NCBI GenBank assembly: GCA_937895515.1
Contig: CALAYS010000149.1
Location: 1 to 16,420 of the forward strand
Source: an uncultured bacterium
GTDB lineage: Bacteria; Patescibacteriota; Minisyncoccia; Phycocordibacterales; UBA9973
Direction of reading: 5' to 3'
DNA length: 16,420 nt
Shown: piece after piece, positions 1 through 5,942 of the stretch
Position numbering within the stretch: the stretch's first letter is position 1
Layout of the letters: every line of letters begins with the position of its first letter
Program-made: the position numbers and the translations under genes
The notes under the pieces: model-generated
Database searches by the model: none
Seen by the model: the letters and a program-made list of their open reading frames with translations, nothing else
What the model was told of the DNA's origin: nothing

Positions 1-393
1 CCAAAGATATTGGGCTCCGGAGGTCAAGAATTATGCATAGAGGATGAGCTAAAATTAGCAAACAGATTTTCTGATGTACCTGCTGTACTTGTGGGAAAGA
101 ATCCTATCAGAGCAACATCGCTGGAAAAGCTTCAAGAGTTTATCGACCATGTAATTTCAGTTTCCGATACAATCAAAGAAACGAAAAATGAGAAGGAAGA
201 CCGCAAATGGAAGAAGTGTGAAGCTAAGGCTATGAGATTTGAACCATTCGGAATTGAATTCGGTGATGCTTTTGGACGTCCAGGCCCACAATCAATCCAA
301 ATTGCGAAATTTTTTGATAAGATGAAAAAGGAAAATAAAAAATTAAAGAAAAGGGTATCAATTCTCGAGGAGGAAATTAATAAAATCCAGTAA
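1..393 (+). CDS. Hypothetical protein, 5'-truncated by window edge, coiled-coil C-terminus
   Basis: The frame is open from the first base, so the true start lies upstream. The TTG at 10 is only the first possible start codon in view, and the next in-frame ATG is deep inside the protein. About 130 residues are visible. The last third is very rich in Lys and Glu with heptad-like Leu/Val/Ile spacing, which suggests a C-terminal coiled coil and an oligomeric or scaffold role (inference). No catalytic motif is recognised. The stop at 391 is followed three bases later by the next ATG, so the two genes probably share a transcript. Family not recognised. Confidence 0.7.
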   Translation, partial: PKILGSGGQELCIEDELKLANRFSDVPAVLVGKNPIRATSLEKLQEFIDHVISVSDTIKETKNEKEDRKWKKCEAKAMRFEPFGIEFGDAFGRPGPQSIQIAKFFDKMKKENKKLKKRVSILEEEINKIQ

Positions 394-396
394 CCA

Positions 397-603
397 ATGA
401 AAAAAATAATACAATGGCACAATGAAGCCATCTATGGTGAACCACACCACGTTGAGTTAAACCTGGAACTTGCAAGAGAACTTGGTAAATGTGAATCCAA
501 TATAACCTATGAGGAGTATTCGAAGATGTGCAAAAGGCTTGGTATTATCCCTATGAGGGATGAAACATACTATCACAAATTGGAAAAACCTGGTAAAATT
601 TAA
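397..603 (+). CDS. Small hypothetical protein (68 aa)
   Basis: It starts with ATG three bases after the upstream stop, in an A-rich context without a clear Shine-Dalgarno, as is normal for Bacteroidetes. The product is charged and soluble, with two Cys residues and a His-rich patch near residues 8-19 and no signal peptide or membrane segment. The stop codon TAA directly abuts the AACG box of the next promoter, so the coding region ends exactly where the next transcription module begins. Family not recognised. Confidence 0.7.
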   Translation: MKKIIQWHNEAIYGEPHHVELNLELARELGKCESNITYEEYSKMCKRLGIIPMRDETYYHKLEKPGKI

Positions 604-645
604 CGTTTTAAATCGTTTGTATTTGAAATAGATTCCATATATTAG
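602..645 (+). promoter_or_regulatory. Early-type promoter P1
   Basis: AACG-N8-CGTT inverted repeat (602-617), TTTG at 616-619, 18-nt spacer, and an imperfect -7 box TATATTAG (638-645). A GTAATTAAAA leader follows before the ATG at 671. Confidence 0.7.
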
Positions 646-670
646 CTATGTAATTAAAATCAATAACATT

Positions 671-895
671 ATGGCAACATTAAGACCAGGTGACCCAGTA
701 AGAGTCACACAAGCATCAAAATCTAAATTCAATCCTCATCCAACAAAGGTTGGTATAGGCCATGTCTATGCACGAGGTGGACAAAACAATAACGGTTCAC
801 TTTACGTTGCAGTGGCATGGGAAGATGGAAATTGTTGCAATGGGCTATTAACTTCGTTCACAACGGTGGAAAAAATTAAAATTTCAGGATATTAA
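671..895 (+). CDS. Small SH3-like barrel protein (74 aa), paralogue of 4184-4534
   Basis: The N-terminus reads as a short beta-barrel opening (LRPGDPVRVT), followed by GIGHVY and W-E-D-G-N-C-C-N-G-L. The same pattern (AGD.V.V, GIGFVY, W-S-D-G-G-C-S-D-G-L) occurs in the gene at 4184, so the two are paralogues. The fold is probably KOW/SH3-like, of the kind seen in many phage accessory proteins (inference). The gene carries one CAACGGTG octamer near its 3' end, here read as Thr-Val rather than Asn-Gly. It has its own promoter upstream and a terminator downstream. Function unknown. Confidence 0.8.
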   Translation: MATLRPGDPVRVTQASKSKFNPHPTKVGIGHVYARGGQNNNGSLYVAVAWEDGNCCNGLLTSFTTVEKIKISGY

Positions 896-927
896 TGAAA
901 CAATAAGTATTATTACTACTATAATAT

Positions 928-948
928 TTGTTAAATCGGATTTAACGA
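928..948. repeat. Inverted repeat TTAAATC-G-GATTTAA
   Basis: Near-perfect palindrome with about 9-bp arms between the stop of the 671 gene and its terminator. No T-run follows, so it is not a terminator itself. It may be an operator or an mRNA 3'-end stem. Confidence 0.4.
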
Positions 949-979
949 TTCAATTTGATATTCATGTTATGTTTTTAAA

Positions 980-1001
980 GGAGCTACCCGGCTCCTTTTT
1001 T
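980..1001 (+). terminator. Rho-independent terminator
   Basis: GGAGC / GCTCC stem with a 6-nt loop followed by six T, downstream of the 671 gene. Confidence 0.75.
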
Positions 1002-1011
1002 ATTGACCAAA

Positions 1012-1036
1012 ACATACTATCTTAGTAACATACTAT
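1012..1036. repeat. 25-bp palindromic repeat, copy 1
   Basis: Copy of ACATACTATSTTAGTAACATACTAT. Further copies lie at 2778-2802 and, inside a gene, at 7823-7843. The core TTAGTAA is palindromic; copies 2 and 3 carry a perfect 15-nt palindrome. Confidence 0.65.
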
Positions 1037-1047
1037 GTCCGCGAGCG

Positions 1048-1097
1048 AACTTTAACGTTTGGCCTCGTGCGTATATGAAAAGGATTTCTTATATTTG
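1048..1097 (+). promoter_or_regulatory. Early-type promoter P2
   Basis: AACTTTAACG (1048-1057), a partial CGT right arm, AAAAGGATTTCT spacer and TATATTTG (1090-1097), 18 nt upstream of the ATG at 1116. The AGTAATTAAAAC leader is degenerate here (TATAAACAAT). Confidence 0.75.
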
Positions 1098-1115
1098 CTT
1101 TATAAACAATAGGAC

Positions 1116-1337
1116 ATGAAATATTTTCTTGTAACTGATGATGATATGTCAAAGCTAAGGGAGAAGGTTAACAGCTTCCTGGAAGAACATCCCAGTATAA
1201 TTATCCATAGTCACCAATTTGCAACATGTGGTACACAGGGTAGGAATAAATACGTTTCTATGTTTTATGATGATTCACCAGATTATTTAACAATCAAAAA
1301 CAAAAAAGATGACAAAGGAACAGAAGGATCTTTATAA
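1116..1337 (+). CDS. Small hypothetical protein (73 aa)
   Basis: The product starts MKYFLVTDDDM, with an alpha/beta pattern (short strand, helix, strand), then a polar Lys/Asp-rich tail. No signal peptide. It is the first gene after promoter P2, and its 3' end overlaps the start of the next gene (ATG 1309), indicating translational coupling. Family not firmly recognised. The N-terminal layout is reminiscent of small DUF1737-like proteins, but I would not assign it. Confidence 0.7.
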   Translation: MKYFLVTDDDMSKLREKVNSFLEEHPSIIIHSHQFATCGTQGRNKYVSMFYDDSPDYLTIKNKKDDKGTEGSL

Positions 1338-1482
1338 AAGAATCAAAGCAAAAGCAAAGGACAAAGAGGTAAAAACCGTGGACGAGTTACAAGACCTAAT
1401 CGCAGATGAGTTTTACGACGACGGTGTAACTGGAGCTGACTTTGAATACATCAAAGACTCACTAAGACTTAAGAGGTTTTAA
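1309..1482 (+). CDS. Small hypothetical acidic/helical protein (57 aa)
   Basis: ATG at 1309 lies inside the previous gene (29-nt overlap, different frame) and the ORF runs to TAA at 1480. The product is almost entirely charged and helical (KEQKDLYKRIKAKAKDKE then an acidic half) with no Cys. It carries one CGACGGTG octamer (Asp-Asp-Gly-Val). It ends about 25 nt before a strong terminator, so 1116 and 1309 form a two-gene unit. Function unknown. Confidence 0.75.
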   Translation: MTKEQKDLYKRIKAKAKDKEVKTVDELQDLIADEFYDDGVTGADFEYIKDSLRLKRF

Positions 1483-1507
1483 TTACACGCACTTCTTTTT
1501 TTGAAGA

Positions 1508-1534
1508 GGCTTTCTTATAAAGAAAGCCTTTTTT
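1508..1534 (+). terminator. Rho-independent terminator
   Basis: GGCTTTCTT-ATA-AAGAAAGCC stem with six T and then GTGGG. It is almost identical in stem sequence to the terminator at 2622, suggesting duplication of the module. Confidence 0.9.
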
Positions 1535-1551
1535 GTGGGCATTGACATGGT

Positions 1552-1576
1552 AATGCATGGTAAGATGCTTAACACC
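1552..1576 (+). repeat. 25-bp direct repeat, copy 1
   Basis: AATGCATGGTAAGATGCTTA followed by ACACC, identical to 8181-8205. It leads straight into the 19-bp inverted-repeat element at 1572. Confidence 0.8.
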
Positions 1577-1590
1577 ACCGGCAACGGTGT
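1572..1590. repeat. 19-bp inverted-repeat element (ACACC-N9-GGTGT)
   Basis: Sequence ACACCACCGGCAACGGTGT, between a terminator and the next promoter. No T-run follows. Right half is the CAACGGTG octamer. Confidence 0.8.
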
Positions 1591-1631
1591 TGAGGATTAT
1601 TCGGATCATCTGGAAAAATATTCGAATTCAT

Positions 1632-1663
1632 CATTATTATTCGGAAAGGATTACTTATATTTG
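1632..1663 (+). promoter_or_regulatory. Second-class promoter P3, giving a near-leaderless mRNA
   Basis: CGGAAAGGATTACT spacer and TATATTTG at 1656-1663. It lacks the AACTTTAACG box. The ATG at 1668 lies only 4 nt after the -7 box, so the expected start site is at or next to the initiation codon. Confidence 0.7.
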
Positions 1664-1667
1664 CAGT

Positions 1668-1943
1668 ATGATTCACAAATTTACATATTATAACCATCTA
1701 AAGGAACTAGACAAATACCTAACAGGTGGTGATAGATTCATCGACGGTGAAATGTACGAGATTCGACAATCAGGAAACATACATATTATATCTGGAAAAT
1801 TTCTAGTCAATAAGCTGATAGAATCGGGAGGCAATTGGAGATATCGGGATGTTATTAGAGAGGAGAATATTCCACTATATAAAAATGGTGCAAAATACTT
1901 CATCGAAAACACCAAACCGTTAAAATTTAAAAAAATCCAGTAA
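1668..1943 (+). CDS. Small hypothetical protein (91 aa)
   Basis: I place the start at ATG 1668, directly behind the -7 box. The longer ORF from 1557 would run back through the promoter and the inverted-repeat element and is rejected. The product has an aromatic N-terminus (MIHKFTYYNHL), a mixed alpha/beta middle and a Lys-rich C-terminus. It has no signal peptide or recognised motif. It carries one CGACGGTG octamer (Ile-Asp-Gly-Glu). The 3' end overlaps the A/T-rich start of the next promoter. Function unknown. Confidence 0.75.
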   Translation: MIHKFTYYNHLKELDKYLTGGDRFIDGEMYEIRQSGNIHIISGKFLVNKLIESGGNWRYRDVIREENIPLYKNGAKYFIENTKPLKFKKIQ

Positions 1944-1978
1944 TTATTTTTTTATCTAAGAAATATTACTTATATTTG
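1937..1978 (+). promoter_or_regulatory. Second-class promoter P4
   Basis: CCAGTAATTATTTTTTTATC, AAGAAATATTACT and TATATTTG (1971-1978), then CCAGTAATTAAAATC leader. It has a poly-T block instead of AACTTTAACG. Confidence 0.75.
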
Positions 1979-2002
1979 CCCAGTAATTAAAATCAAAACA
2001 TT

Positions 2003-2221
2003 ATGGAAAAAACAGCAGTAGAATGGCTATTAGATTATATCGAGGCAGTAAACAAGAAAGGAGCAATATTTATACCAAGCGCAAATGAAGAAATAGTTGA
2101 GCATGTCAAACTTATGCAAAGAAAACAGCTTGAAGATGCTTATTGGGACGGTGGACAGGATGTACCATTAACCGAAGAAAGATGCAAAGAATATTACGAA
2201 GAAAAATATTTAAAAAAATAA
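2003..2221 (+). CDS. Small phage-type hypothetical protein (72 aa)
   Basis: The protein begins M-E-K-T-A-V-E-W-L, continues with H-V-K-L-M-Q-R-K-Q-L-E-D-A-Y-W-D-G-G and ends E-E-Y-L-K-K preceded by C-K-E-Y-Y. This layout matches a very common Bacteroidetes phage/prophage hypothetical family (TAVEWL..., then a helix with K.ME..Q...A...G, then YY). Its function is not known to me. Helical and soluble. It carries a GGACGGTG variant of the octamer. First gene of a three-gene unit (2003, 2226, 2417). Confidence 0.85.
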   Translation: MEKTAVEWLLDYIEAVNKKGAIFIPSANEEIVEHVKLMQRKQLEDAYWDGGQDVPLTEERCKEYYEEKYLKK

Positions 2222-2225
2222 TGAT

Positions 2226-2417
2226 ATGGACGAAACATTAAAAGGTAAAAGAATCACACTAATAAAAATGGGTGATGACCCAAATCCGATAAAAGCTGGG
2301 GAAATGGGAACGATTCAATTCGTAGATGGGATTGGACAAATTCATGTTAATTGGGACAACGGTAGAAGCCTAGCACTGGTACCTGGTGTGGATGTATATC
2401 AAATAATAAGAGAATAA
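2226..2417 (+). CDS. DUF4314 domain protein (63 aa)
   Basis: The sequence contains GKRITLIKMGDDPNPI, then G.MGTI.FVD, then GQIHVNWDNGRSLALVPGVD. This is the hallmark of the DUF4314 family, a small SH3-like barrel common in phages and mobile elements whose biochemical role is unknown. Full length for the family. It starts four bases after the upstream stop, and its stop overlaps the next start (TAATG), so translation is coupled. It carries a one-off octamer, CAACGGTA. Confidence 0.93.
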   Translation: MDETLKGKRITLIKMGDDPNPIKAGEMGTIQFVDGIGQIHVNWDNGRSLALVPGVDVYQIIRE

Positions 2418-2596
2418 TGTGGGCTGGACCAAAAATACCAAGATTCAGTGGTGGTCTCAAGAAAGGCCAATATGCCAATAAAGCGATGGACCCACGGAGA
2501 ATAGCAATTGTGAGAAGAGCAAAATCAATCCAACACACATTCCCAAATGGAAGTTTATTTTCCGCTATAAAATATATTTTGAAATATGGTAATTGA
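2417..2596 (+). CDS. Small basic hypothetical protein (59 aa)
   Basis: ATG 2417 shares a base with the stop of the DUF4314 gene, and the ORF ends at TGA 2594. The product is rich in Arg/Lys, Gly and aromatic residues, with a central helix (RRIAIVRRAKSIQ). It could bind nucleic acid, but no motif proves this. A perfect palindromic terminator follows within 30 nt, closing the 2003-2596 unit. Not recognised. Confidence 0.75.
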   Translation: MWAGPKIPRFSGGLKKGQYANKAMDPRRIAIVRRAKSIQHTFPNGSLFSAIKYILKYGN

Positions 2597-2621
2597 TAAA
2601 GGTTTATTATAATTCAATTTA

Positions 2622-2647
2622 GGCTTTCTTTAAAGAAAGCCTTTTTT
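2622..2647 (+). terminator. Rho-independent terminator
   Basis: Perfect 20-nt palindrome GGCTTTCTTTAAAGAAAGCC followed by six T and GTGACC. Confidence 0.92.
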
Positions 2648-2675
2648 GTGACCAAAGAATTCGTGCCTCGGCTAA

Positions 2676-2694
2676 ACACCGCCGGCAACGGTGT
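2676..2694. repeat. 19-bp inverted-repeat element
   Basis: ACACCGCCGGCAACGGTGT with perfect 6-bp arms, after a terminator and without a T-run. Confidence 0.85.
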
Positions 2695-2714
2695 GGAGAG
2701 ATGTGAAGAGATGA
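2691..2714 (+). repeat. Purine-rich direct repeat, copy 1
   Basis: GTGTGGAGAGATGTGAAGAG then ATGA. It matches 9803-9826 with one mismatch, including the end of the 19-bp element. GA-rich drift continues to about 2750. Confidence 0.65.
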
Positions 2715-2777
2715 AGAAGAAGATAAAGATTCATATGAAGATGTGAATAAAGATGTTGTATCCTAAACACCGCTGGT

Positions 2778-2802
2778 ACATACTATGTTAGTAACATACT
2801 AT
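2778..2802. repeat. 25-bp palindromic repeat, copy 2
   Basis: ACATACTATGTTAGTAACAT then ACTAT. The core TATGTTAGTAACATA is a perfect 15-nt palindrome. It directly follows a half-copy (ACACCG, 2767-2772) of the 19-bp element. Confidence 0.7.
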
Positions 2803-2814
2803 CCACGCGTATTG

Positions 2815-2863
2815 AATTTTAACGGTATTTTTTGTGGTAATCAATAGTTATTTATTATATTTA
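2815..2863 (+). promoter_or_regulatory. Early-type promoter P5 (degenerate)
   Basis: AATTTTAACG (2815-2824) without a clear CGTT arm, -7 box TATATTTA (2856-2863), GTAATTAAAAC leader before ATG 2886. Confidence 0.65.
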
Positions 2864-2885
2864 CGTGTAATTAAAACAATTAGAT

Positions 2886-3080
2886 ATGAACGAACAGGTT
2901 AAAGAAGCAAGAGAATATTTTAAAGAACACTTATCACATATACACATAGAGCAGGTTACTGATGAGGTAATAGGTAAACTCCTCGGGATGGAACGTATCC
3001 AGAAACTAAACTTCAAAACCCAAATGTACTGCCTTTATGACTATCTCCTGTCACAGAGTCTTTGTGATGTTACCGAATAA
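2886..3080 (+). CDS. Small helical hypothetical protein (64 aa)
   Basis: Starts at ATG after the GTAATTAAAAC leader and is the sole gene of its unit. The product is soluble and predicted largely helical, with a His-rich HLSHIHIEQ patch and two Cys near the C-terminus. No motif is recognised. No T-tract terminator lies behind it. The next features are a 19-bp inverted repeat and promoter P6. Confidence 0.7.
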   Translation: MNEQVKEAREYFKEHLSHIHIEQVTDEVIGKLLGMERIQKLNFKTQMYCLYDYLLSQSLCDVTE

Positions 3081-3100
3081 AATCACATGCAAGCAAATGT

Positions 3101-3119
3101 TCACCGACGGCAACGGTGT
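3101..3119. repeat. 19-bp inverted-repeat element
   Basis: TCACCGACGGCAACGGTGT with CACCG/CGGTG arms. No recognisable terminator precedes it. Confidence 0.8.
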
Positions 3120-3166
3120 GGTGACGGGAGCCTGACAGGAAACAAAAATATCGATGAATACTTTGA

Positions 3167-3216
3167 AATTTTAACGTTTTAAATCGTGGTTTATCAAATA
3201 ATATACATTATATTTG
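3167..3216 (+). promoter_or_regulatory. Early-type promoter P6
   Basis: AATTTTAACG, CGTGG right arm, TATATTTG (3209-3216), CCTAGTAATTAAAAC leader. Confidence 0.8.
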
Positions 3217-3240
3217 CCTAGTAATTAAAACAAAATCATT

Positions 3241-3483
3241 ATGGAACAAATCACACACGAACAATTAAAGGCTCTTTTAAAGGAAGGCCCAGTAAGATTT
3301 TCATTCATCAAAACCAACGGTGAACTAAGACAAGCTTATGGAACAACCAATCTATCGAGAATACCACAGTCAGCTCACCCAAGGGGAGGTGAAGGTCCTA
3401 AAGGAGCAACTTGCTATTTTGATTTAGATAAAAATGCCTGGAGATCAATAAGTATTAATCAATCAATATCATTAAATGAATAA
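3241..3483 (+). CDS. WYL_2 / DUF2693-type Sm-like SH3 barrel protein (80 aa)
   Basis: The protein has an N-terminal helix, then VRFSFIKTNGELRQAYGTTN, a loop with HPRGG, and a C-terminal strand with YFDLDKNAWRSISI. This order (F.F.K.NGE.R.A.GT, then W-R-S-F/I) is typical of the WYL_2 (DUF2693) family, small Sm/SH3-like barrels found in many Bacteroidetes phages and mobile elements. Molecular function is unknown. The octamer CAACGGTG encodes its Asn-Gly turn. The 3' end overlaps the next gene by 8 nt. Confidence 0.88.
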   Translation: MEQITHEQLKALLKEGPVRFSFIKTNGELRQAYGTTNLSRIPQSAHPRGGEGPKGATCYFDLDKNAWRSISINQSISLNE

Positions 3484-3655
3484 ACATGTAACCATAAGCC
3501 AAACACGAATCCTGCTAAACTCCGCGGGATTCGATGATATGGAATATACCATAAGCTTACAAGGTCCAACGGTGATAATGGGAGAAGGCATGGAAGAAAA
3601 ATTAACACCTGAATTAAGAGAAGAAATCCTGGCAACAGGCATGAAATTTTTATAA
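3476..3655 (+). CDS. Small acidic hypothetical protein (59 aa)
   Basis: ATG 3476 overlaps the stop of the WYL_2 gene, so the pair is probably translationally coupled. The product has an N-terminal HVTISQTRILL stretch, a short beta section and a C-terminal helix (ELREEILATGMKF). Its CAACGGTG octamer is read in a different frame (Pro-Thr-Val), which argues that the octamer is a DNA-level signal. A strong terminator follows within 35 nt. Function unknown. Confidence 0.75.
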   Translation: MNKHVTISQTRILLNSAGFDDMEYTISLQGPTVIMGEGMEEKLTPELREEILATGMKFL

Positions 3656-3688
3656 CCAGCGGACTGCTTACGTTAGGTTATAGCCAAA

Positions 3689-3717
3689 GGGAGACATTTG
3701 AGAGTCTCCCTTTTTTT
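3689..3717 (+). terminator. Rho-independent terminator
   Basis: GGGAGAC / GTCTCCC stem, 8-nt loop, seven T followed by GTGGCCTTTG. Confidence 0.92.
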
Positions 3718-3750
3718 GTGGCCTTTGATATGGAATAGGCTCATCCCAAA

Positions 3751-3769
3751 ACACCGTCGACCGAGGTGT
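3751..3769. repeat. 19-bp inverted-repeat element, GAGGTGT variant
   Basis: ACACCGTCGACCGAGGTGT with ACACC/GGTGT arms. The innermost G-C pair is lost, but overall length stays 19. Confidence 0.7.
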
Positions 3770-3853
3770 AGTCTCCAAGCTCCATAGGATATGGTCTTGT
3801 TCTTTCCCAATTGGGATCAAATTGAACCAGACAATGATAAACACCGTGAGAAA

Positions 3854-3903
3854 AACTTTAACGTTTTTTATCGTTGCTGATTAGTAAGGATTTATTATAT
3901 TTG
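3854..3903 (+). promoter_or_regulatory. Early-type promoter P7 (near-consensus)
   Basis: AACTTTAACG, CGTTG, TTG to -7 spacing of 19, AAGGATTTAT, TATATTTG (3896-3903), CTTAGTAATTAAAAC leader. A half-element ACACCG (3841-3846) sits immediately upstream. Confidence 0.9.
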
Positions 3904-3926
3904 CTTAGTAATTAAAACAAATACCA

Positions 3927-4178
3927 ATGGCAAAAGAATTTACAATCATTAAGGAAAGAAGAGGTAAGGAGACCGAGATTACTGGGACACTTGAATACCT
4001 AATAGGTTACTTTAGCTATACACTGGAAGTTGGCGAATCTTGGCAACACGAAAGAGGAAATTCCAAAATAAACACCAATCCAAAATCTGTAAAATCTCTG
4101 GTTGATAACCTCAACAAGGCAAAGAGTAACTCAGCAGCAAACGGAAACCCGTCAGAATATTATTGGCTTAAAGAATAG
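3927..4178 (+). CDS. Phage-type hypothetical protein (83 aa)
   Basis: The protein begins MAKEFTIIKERRGKETEITG, then GTLEYLIGYFSYTLEVG.SW, then K-I-N-T-N-P-K-S-V-K-S-L and a tail ending Y-Y-W-L-K-E. I recognise this as a recurrent Bacteroidetes phage/prophage family (FTIIKE..GKE...TGTLEYL...Y.LE.G.SW..KIN.NPK). It has no assigned function. Soluble alpha/beta protein. It heads a three-gene unit (3927, 4184, 4537) under promoter P7. Confidence 0.85.
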   Translation: MAKEFTIIKERRGKETEITGTLEYLIGYFSYTLEVGESWQHERGNSKINTNPKSVKSLVDNLNKAKSNSAANGNPSEYYWLKE

Positions 4179-4183
4179 GAATT

Positions 4184-4534
4184 ATGGAAAAAATTAAAGC
4201 AGGAGACATGGTCTCAGTAGAAACCGCGGATTCAAAAGGAATAGGATTTGTTTATAACACATACCCAGAACAACCCGAGATGGGTGTCCTTAGAGCATCA
4301 ATATCCTGGAGCGATGGTGGATGCAGCGATGGTCTCGTTCTTTCGGAATTCAAGAGGATAGAGAAAACCGGGGTGCTTACCGAAGAGAAGGGAAAGGCTA
4401 TAATCGAAGAATTACATGAATTTGCTTCATCGGTGGATAAGTATTCGTTAGGTCTACCTGACTTCGCTGACCACACTGGAGAAATGATTCATATAATCAG
4501 AATCGGTCTGATCGCAGAGACCGTGGAAGCATAG
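4184..4534 (+). CDS. SH3-like barrel protein with C-terminal helical extension (116 aa)
   Basis: Residues 1-60 repeat the pattern of the 671-895 product (AGDMVSVET, GIGFVY, W-S-D-G-G-C-S-D-G-L), so they are paralogues. Residues about 64-116 are an added helical region not present in the shorter copy. Five bases separate it from the preceding gene and two from the following one, so it sits inside an operon. Probably a small barrel module fused to a helical tail. Function unknown. Confidence 0.8.
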   Translation: MEKIKAGDMVSVETADSKGIGFVYNTYPEQPEMGVLRASISWSDGGCSDGLVLSEFKRIEKTGVLTEEKGKAIIEELHEFASSVDKYSLGLPDFADHTGEMIHIIRIGLIAETVEA

Positions 4535-4536
4535 TC

Positions 4537-4809
4537 ATGAGCATTTCTATCAACGGTGAAGGAGGTAAACTCTGGGGAGTTGTAAATGTCGACTCCGACC
4601 GAAGCTATGATTCAACATTGCAGATGTGGTTGGCCGACGATGAGGAACACCTCAAGAAACAAATCCTGGAGGAATGGTTACAGGACTATGAGGAGGGAGA
4701 ATTGATGTGGGAGGAGACAACGGATGATTTCGAGAGTGCCTGGGGAAATAGGATTCTACCAAATGAAATAGATGTATCCGGATTCATTAAACCGTGGACT
4801 AAACTTTAA
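4537..4809 (+). CDS. Acidic hypothetical protein (90 aa)
   Basis: Starts two bases after the upstream stop. The product is strongly acidic (runs such as DDEE and E-E-T-T-D-D) and Trp-rich. The CAACGGTG octamer lies at codons 5-8 (Ile-Asn-Gly-Glu). The last codons, Thr-Lys-Leu-stop, are encoded by the AACTTTAACG box of the next promoter, so gene end and promoter are fused. An acidic, Trp-rich small phage protein could be a DNA mimic, but nothing here proves it. Not recognised. Confidence 0.72.
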   Translation: MSISINGEGGKLWGVVNVDSDRSYDSTLQMWLADDEEHLKKQILEEWLQDYEEGELMWEETTDDFESAWGNRILPNEIDVSGFIKPWTKL

Positions 4810-4850
4810 CGATTTTTATCGTGGTACTTACTAAGGATTTATTACTTTTA
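4802..4850 (+). promoter_or_regulatory. Early-type promoter P8
   Basis: AACTTTAACG (overlapping the upstream stop codon), CGTGG, AAGGATTTAT, -7 box TACTTTTA (4843-4850), GCAATTAAAATC leader. Confidence 0.75.
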
Positions 4851-4874
4851 CTCTGCAATTAAAATCAACTCATT

Positions 4875-5285
4875 ATGGCAAAGACAACATTAAGACAACA
4901 ATTGGAAGCATTTGATAACGGGAAATATCTAAACTCCGACGGTAAGGAAAGCTGGTGCTTCAATTTCTATGATTGGTTCTGTAAGGATTCATCGCTAAAA
5001 AGAAAGGCTAATACTCTATTCAAACAGGTTAAGAAATTCGTAGAAGCAAATCCTGACATTGACCAAGATAAGCACTATGTGTTCTTCAAGAACAACTGCC
5101 CTATGAATGGACCACTATATGACGATTTCAGAATCTGTGATATTGAGGGTGGTGATGTTCAATATAACGTAACTGCCAAGAGTGGACATAGTGACAAAGC
5201 CGAGGTGTACTCAAAAGCAAATGGTTTCAATGAACCAATTAGAACAGGTAAAACTTTCACTGATTTAATAAGAACCAAATTATAA
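4875..5285 (+). CDS. Conserved phage-type hypothetical protein (136 aa)
   Basis: One of the larger products of this region. It contains NFYDWFCKDSSLKRKANTLF, V-F-F-K-N-N-C-P-M-N-G-P-L-Y-D-D-F-R-I-C-D-I-E and V-T-A-K-S-G-H. I recall this W-F-C-K-D-S-S-L-K and N-N-C-P-M-G-P-L-Y-D-D-F-R combination as a recurrent hypothetical of gut Bacteroidetes phages and mobile elements. The function is unknown to me. Three Cys residues, no signal peptide, so cytoplasmic. It is followed four bases later by a small membrane-protein gene in the same unit. Confidence 0.85.
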   Translation: MAKTTLRQQLEAFDNGKYLNSDGKESWCFNFYDWFCKDSSLKRKANTLFKQVKKFVEANPDIDQDKHYVFFKNNCPMNGPLYDDFRICDIEGGDVQYNVTAKSGHSDKAEVYSKANGFNEPIRTGKTFTDLIRTKL

Positions 5286-5289
5286 GGAT

Positions 5290-5442
5290 ATGGTAGGACT
5301 AATAATAACATTCGTGATTTCGTATATCATTGCTTACTTAATGAGAGGTGATAACGAGAAGCAGCATGCCTTTAAGGATTCAATAATAATGACCATAATT
5401 GTTATGGTAATTGCATATTTACTGGGGGACAATATATTATAA
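5290..5442 (+). CDS. Two-helix membrane microprotein (50 aa)
   Basis: ATG 5290, preceded by AAGGAT, runs to TAA at 5440. Hydrophobic segments at residues about 3-18 and 32-46 flank a short polar loop (MRGDNEKQHAFKDS), giving a hairpin inner-membrane topology. Size and topology fit a holin-like, superinfection-exclusion or other membrane-targeted phage microprotein, but the sequence does not choose between them. It shares a transcript with the 4875 gene and is followed by a strong terminator. Confidence 0.75.
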   Translation: MVGLIITFVISYIIAYLMRGDNEKQHAFKDSIIMTIIVMVIAYLLGDNIL

Positions 5443-5465
5443 GATACAGTTTTAATTACCAGGGG

Positions 5466-5492
5466 GCCTCGTGATGCGAGGCTCTTTTTTTT
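5466..5492 (+). terminator. Rho-independent terminator
   Basis: GCCTCG / CGAGGC stem, 5-nt loop, then TCTTTTTTTT and GTGGG. Confidence 0.9.
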
Positions 5493-5526
5493 GTGGGTAA
5501 ACGCTAAGCAACAGGCACAGCTGTAA

Positions 5527-5545
5527 ACACCGCCGGCGACGGTGT
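5527..5545. repeat. 19-bp inverted-repeat element
   Basis: ACACCGCCGGCGACGGTGT with perfect 6-bp arms around CCGGCGA. Sits between terminator and promoter P9. Confidence 0.87.
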
Positions 5546-5579
5546 AGCTGATCTGGATATCCTGTTACCATTTGGTTTA

Positions 5580-5629
5580 AACTTTAACGATTTTTATCGT
5601 AATTATATCAAATGGATTTATTACTTTTA
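5580..5629 (+). promoter_or_regulatory. Early-type promoter P9
   Basis: AACTTTAACG, CGT arm, GGATTTAT, -7 box TACTTTTA (5622-5629), ATAGTAATTAAAAC leader. Confidence 0.8.
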
Positions 5630-5652
5630 CATAGTAATTAAAACAAGAAACA

Positions 5653-5871
5653 ATGACAATAGCAAACATTAATGAATTGAAGGTTGGAGATAGCGTTTGT
5701 TATGTTCCTGCTCACGGTAAGCCAGAGAATGGCGTAGTTAAGGAAATATCAGAACACACCAAACTTGCAGTTAGAGTTGTCTATCACTGCAACGGTGAAT
5801 GGCACAGATATCAGGAATATACCTCAGCGTTAACAAATCTGAGAGATTTGGAGATTGGTTGGAGATATTAA
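5653..5871 (+). CDS. SH3-like small phage protein (72 aa)
   Basis: The protein reads LKVGDSVCYVPAHGKPENGV, then V-Y-H-C-N-G-E-W and Y-Q-E-Y-T-S-A-L-T-N-L-R-D-L-E-I-G-W. The V-G-D-x-V-x-Y-x-P-x-H-G-K-P-E-N-G pattern is recurrent in Bacteroidetes phages and mobile elements and looks like a small SH3/KOW-type barrel. Role unknown. The CAACGGTG octamer encodes its Cys-Asn-Gly-Glu turn. Single-gene unit, with the next promoter beginning one base after the stop. Confidence 0.87.
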   Translation: MTIANINELKVGDSVCYVPAHGKPENGVVKEISEHTKLAVRVVYHCNGEWHRYQEYTSALTNLRDLEIGWRY

Positions 5872-5920
5872 AACTTTAACGATTTTATTCGTTATATCTA
5901 TCAGGATTGTCATATATTTG
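5872..5920 (+). promoter_or_regulatory. Early-type promoter P10
   Basis: AACTTTAACG one base after the upstream stop, CGTT arm, CAGGATTGTCA, TATATTTG (5913-5920), CTTAGTAATTAAAAC leader. Confidence 0.88.
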
Positions 5921-5942
5921 CTTAGTAATTAAAACAACAGCT

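Noticed and set aside
1557..1667. Longer N-terminus for the 1668 gene starting at ATG 1557
   Set aside because: It would cross the 19-bp element and the promoter, and the residues look like translated non-coding DNA. ATG 1668 directly follows the -7 box.
5907..5942. TTG start at 5907 for the 5943 membrane protein
   Set aside because: It lies inside the promoter -7 region and leader, upstream of the expected transcription start.
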